A DNA stretch of 64,000 nucleotides, taken from Nematopogon swammerdamellus (lineage: Eukaryota; Arthropoda; Insecta; Lepidoptera; Adelidae). The position numbers and the translations under genes are program-made. The DNA is taken from positions 11,185,741 through 11,249,740 of the forward strand of contig OX336348.1 of assembly GCA_946902875.1 (NCBI GenBank). Reading direction: 5' to 3'. The notes below the pieces were generated by a model, which was not told the DNA's origin, did no database searches, and was given only the letters and a program-made list of their open reading frames with translations. Below are positions 62,272-64,000 of the stretch, one piece after another. The first letter of the stretch is position 1, and each line of letters starts with the position of its first letter.

Positions 62272-64000
62272 CTACCTAAAACGAACTGGCGGGCGGCTGG
62301 TCCGACCGCTTCGTGTCTGGCGTGTTGGTACGGTGTTTGCGTCGTCGGTTATTGGTTTCGCTGGACTAGCTGTGGCCGTCGTCGGTGGCGGCGCCGCGGC
62401 GTATGCCGGTTGGGTGGTCGGCGCGTTGAGCCGGGTGCTGTCCGTGTGGTCTAACGTGTTCGTCTCGCTTTGCTCGTCGGTTTCGTTATCGCGTAAGAAA
62501 AACGCGGGTTTAAGACGGTCGATGTTAATTGCGGATTCGCGGTTTTGTAATTTCACGACGAAATATTTTTCGCATCTTTTAATGACGGGGAATGGGCCAC
62601 TGTATGGCTGGGTTAGAGGTCTCGTTACCCGGTCATCCCGGACAAACACGTGGGACGCTTTGAATAGTTCGGGATGTATGAAGGTAGGCCCTTGGTGTAA
62701 TTTCCGTCGCGGTATTGCCGCCGTGTCTGCGATGTGCTGTTGTAATCTGTCTACGAATGAGTCGTCTAGTGCGTTCTCTTTGGAGGGGACAAAGAATTCT
62801 CCCGGGAGTCTAAGGGTGGTCCCGTACACGAGTTGGGCGGGGCTGACGCCTGTATCGTCTCTGAGGGACGCGCGGATGCCGAGTAAAACTGTAGGGAGCG
62901 CTGTGGACCAATTGGCCGTCTGACCTCGGGCCATCAGAGCCGCCTTAACGGTCCGGTGGAAGCGTTCTACCTTTCCGTTCGCGGCCGCATGATAAGGGGT
63001 TGTACGTATCTTTAAGCAACCCATCTTTCTGCTGAGGGCCCGGTACAAATCTGATTCGAAATTTCGGCCTTGGTCGGTTGTTATCCGGAGTGGACAACCG
63101 AAACGTGAGATGTAGTGATCGTACAAAACGCGTGCGGCGGTCTCCGCTGTCTGGTCCGGCACGGGGATCGCTTCCGGCCAAGACGTGTACCGATCGATTA
63201 TCGAGATGATGTACTTATTCTCGTTAGACGGGGGAAGCGGACCTACGACGTCCACGTGAATGTGTTCGAACCGTGCTGAGTCCTCGAACGTGCCTAACGG
63301 TGATTTGGTATGCCTGGTAACTTTAGACTTTTGGCACTGGATGCATGCCTTGGACCATTGCGCGATATCAGAGTTCATCCCAGACCAGAAGTATCGCGGA
63401 GTGATCAGTCTCCGTGTTCCCCGTACTCCCGGGTGGGCGATCCCATGAACGGTTTCGAAAACCTGTGCACGGAATGCCTTTGGGATGTACGGTCTTACCC
63501 TACCCTGGTGGATGTTACAGAACAGTTCTGTGTTATTCATTGGCATGTCTAGTTTTATAACAGGGGATGGGTCCTTTGCTATGAGAGCTTCTAGTTCACG
63601 ATCGCCGACTTGCTTTTCCGCGAGGTCATGCCAGTCTAATGGGGAGGGGCATTCAATCGCCTCTACCCTGCTCATGGCGTCTGCGGGGGCGTTGTCCACG
63701 CCGGATACGTGCACTAGCTGTGCACAGTATTCGGAGATGAAACTCAACTGCCTGGACCGGCGAGGGGTGTCACTCTCGCTACATCCGTTTTTGTAGGTGA
63801 AGATCAGTGGCTTGTGGTCCGTGTGAACTGTAAGGGACCTTCCCTCGACTAGGCGTCGGAAATGTTTTATCGCAGCGTAAATGGCGAGCAACTCCCTATC
63901 GAAGGTAGAGTACTTCGCCTGTGTGTCCGTCAGGGCTCTCGAAAAAAAACCTAGGGGTTGTTTTACTCCCCTTATATCCTGATAGAGGGCGGCTCCGATA
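62272..64000 (-). CDS. Ty3/gypsy pol, RNase H and integrase part (5' end beyond the window)
   Basis: Open from the window edge to the stop at 62272. At the edge the reading (ALYQD, FFSRALTD, YSTFDRELLAIYAA) is the start of RNase H; counting from the methionine at 63891, TVHTDHKPLIF (21-31) continues it. Integrase follows with its zinc finger H149, H153, C183, C186, then the catalytic core: D214 (HVDVVGPL), D273 (ITTDQGRNF) and E309 (NGKVERFHRT), the D,D-35-E spacing of active integrases. A C-terminal segment (LTQPYSGPFPVIKRCEKYFV, residues about 430-450) resembles the usual DNA-binding part, and a proline/threonine-rich tail ends the protein. All catalytic residues seen are present. Integrase inserts element DNA into chromosomes. 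Confidence 0.9.
   Translation of the reverse strand, partial: IGAALYQDIRGVKQPLGFFSRALTDTQAKYSTFDRELLAIYAAIKHFRRLVEGRSLTVHTDHKPLIFTYKNGCSESDTPRRSRQLSFISEYCAQLVHVSGVDNAPADAMSRVEAIECPSPLDWHDLAEKQVGDRELEALIAKDPSPVIKLDMPMNNTELFCNIHQGRVRPYIPKAFRAQVFETVHGIAHPGVRGTRRLITPRYFWSGMNSDIAQWSKACIQCQKSKVTRHTKSPLGTFEDSARFEHIHVDVVGPLPPSNENKYIISIIDRYTSWPEAIPVPDQTAETAARVLYDHYISRFGCPLRITTDQGRNFESDLYRALSRKMGCLKIRTTPYHAAANGKVERFHRTVKAALMARGQTANWSTALPTVLLGIRASLRDDTGVSPAQLVYGTTLRLPGEFFVPSKENALDDSFVDRLQQHIADTAAIPRRKLHQGPTFIHPELFKASHVFVRDDRVTRPLTQPYSGPFPVIKRCEKYFVVKLQNRESAINIDRLKPAFFLRDNETDEQSETNTLDHTDSTRLNAPTTQPAYAAAPPPTTATASPAKPITDDANTVPTRQTRSGRTSRPPVRFR

Larger units (their letters stand above)
60387..64000 (-). mobile_element. 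Ty3/gypsy LTR retrotransposon, 3' part, runs off the window
   Basis: Minus strand. Pol (63891 and beyond down to 62272), then a noncoding gap, a small membrane-protein frame (61230-60922) and a candidate 3' LTR (60387-60559) preceded in element sense by the purine-rich AGGGGCGGAGTGA. The upstream part of pol, gag and the 5' LTR lie to the right of 64000. Pol has no stop in the visible part, so the element could be young. Confidence 0.75.

Noticed and set aside
62189..62923. 244-codon plus-strand frame
   Set aside because: Antisense to the gypsy integrase, no recognised domain.

Overview
This window is animal, almost certainly insect and most probably lepidopteran, nuclear DNA. It has no prokaryotic gene organisation. 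Nearly every long reading frame belongs to a transposable element, and the repertoire (BEL/Pao and Ty3/gypsy LTR elements, Jockey/CR1-like and RTE-like LINEs, tRNA-derived SINEs, Transib, PIF/Harbinger, MITEs) fits a moth or butterfly. The only host-gene signal is a set of three splice-consistent exons at 10149-11053 on the minus strand. They encode an Ig plus fibronectin-III module of the twitchin/projectin/titin class, so part of the window may lie in introns of a giant muscle gene, or the exons may be a gene fragment.

Layout. 1-4118: a LINE C-terminal remnant, then a decayed BEL/Pao element cut off by a 97-bp minisatellite. 4119-9640: two arrays of that minisatellite flanking 4 kb of noncoding, locally repetitive DNA. 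9640-14990: the muscle-protein exons, short SINE and interspersed-repeat pieces, and hairpins. 15000-23910: LINE fragments (Jockey-like, RTE-like, CR1-like), a truncated Harbinger element, a full SINE and a foldback MITE. 24308-27766: a complete-ended but internally decayed Transib element (RAG1-related transposase family) with 356-bp terminal inverted repeats that begin CACAGTG and a 5-bp CGGCG target duplication. 28368-48640: a 60-70-bp satellite with a Helitron-like CTAG terminus, split by (i) an 8.8-kb LTR element with equal-length, apparently identical 1293-bp LTRs and no coding capacity (LARD-like) and (ii) a 2.96-kb insertion that is almost wholly a palindrome with 1344-bp arms. 48640-57194: two inverted copies of a ~1-kb interspersed repeat. 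One is split by a BEL/Pao element with equal, apparently identical 568-bp LTRs, the other by a 1.43-kb insertion flanked by an 11-bp direct repeat. 57195-64000: a CR1-like LINE fragment joined to a BEL remnant, then the 3' part of a Ty3/gypsy element (intact integrase, a small membrane-protein frame, candidate 3' LTR) that runs off the right edge.

The coding regions do not form pathways. What links them is nesting: several insertions can be read against 'empty' sibling repeats inside the same window, which gives exact boundaries and an order of events. The best candidates for new biology are the Transib derivative with RSS-like ends, the giant palindrome (a potential long double-stranded RNA source), the coding-free LTR element that looks very recent, and the small membrane protein carried by the gypsy element.

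All calls were made by reading the sequence and its translations by eye. No database search was possible, so family names rest on recognised motifs, and identities described as equal or near-identical were judged by eye.
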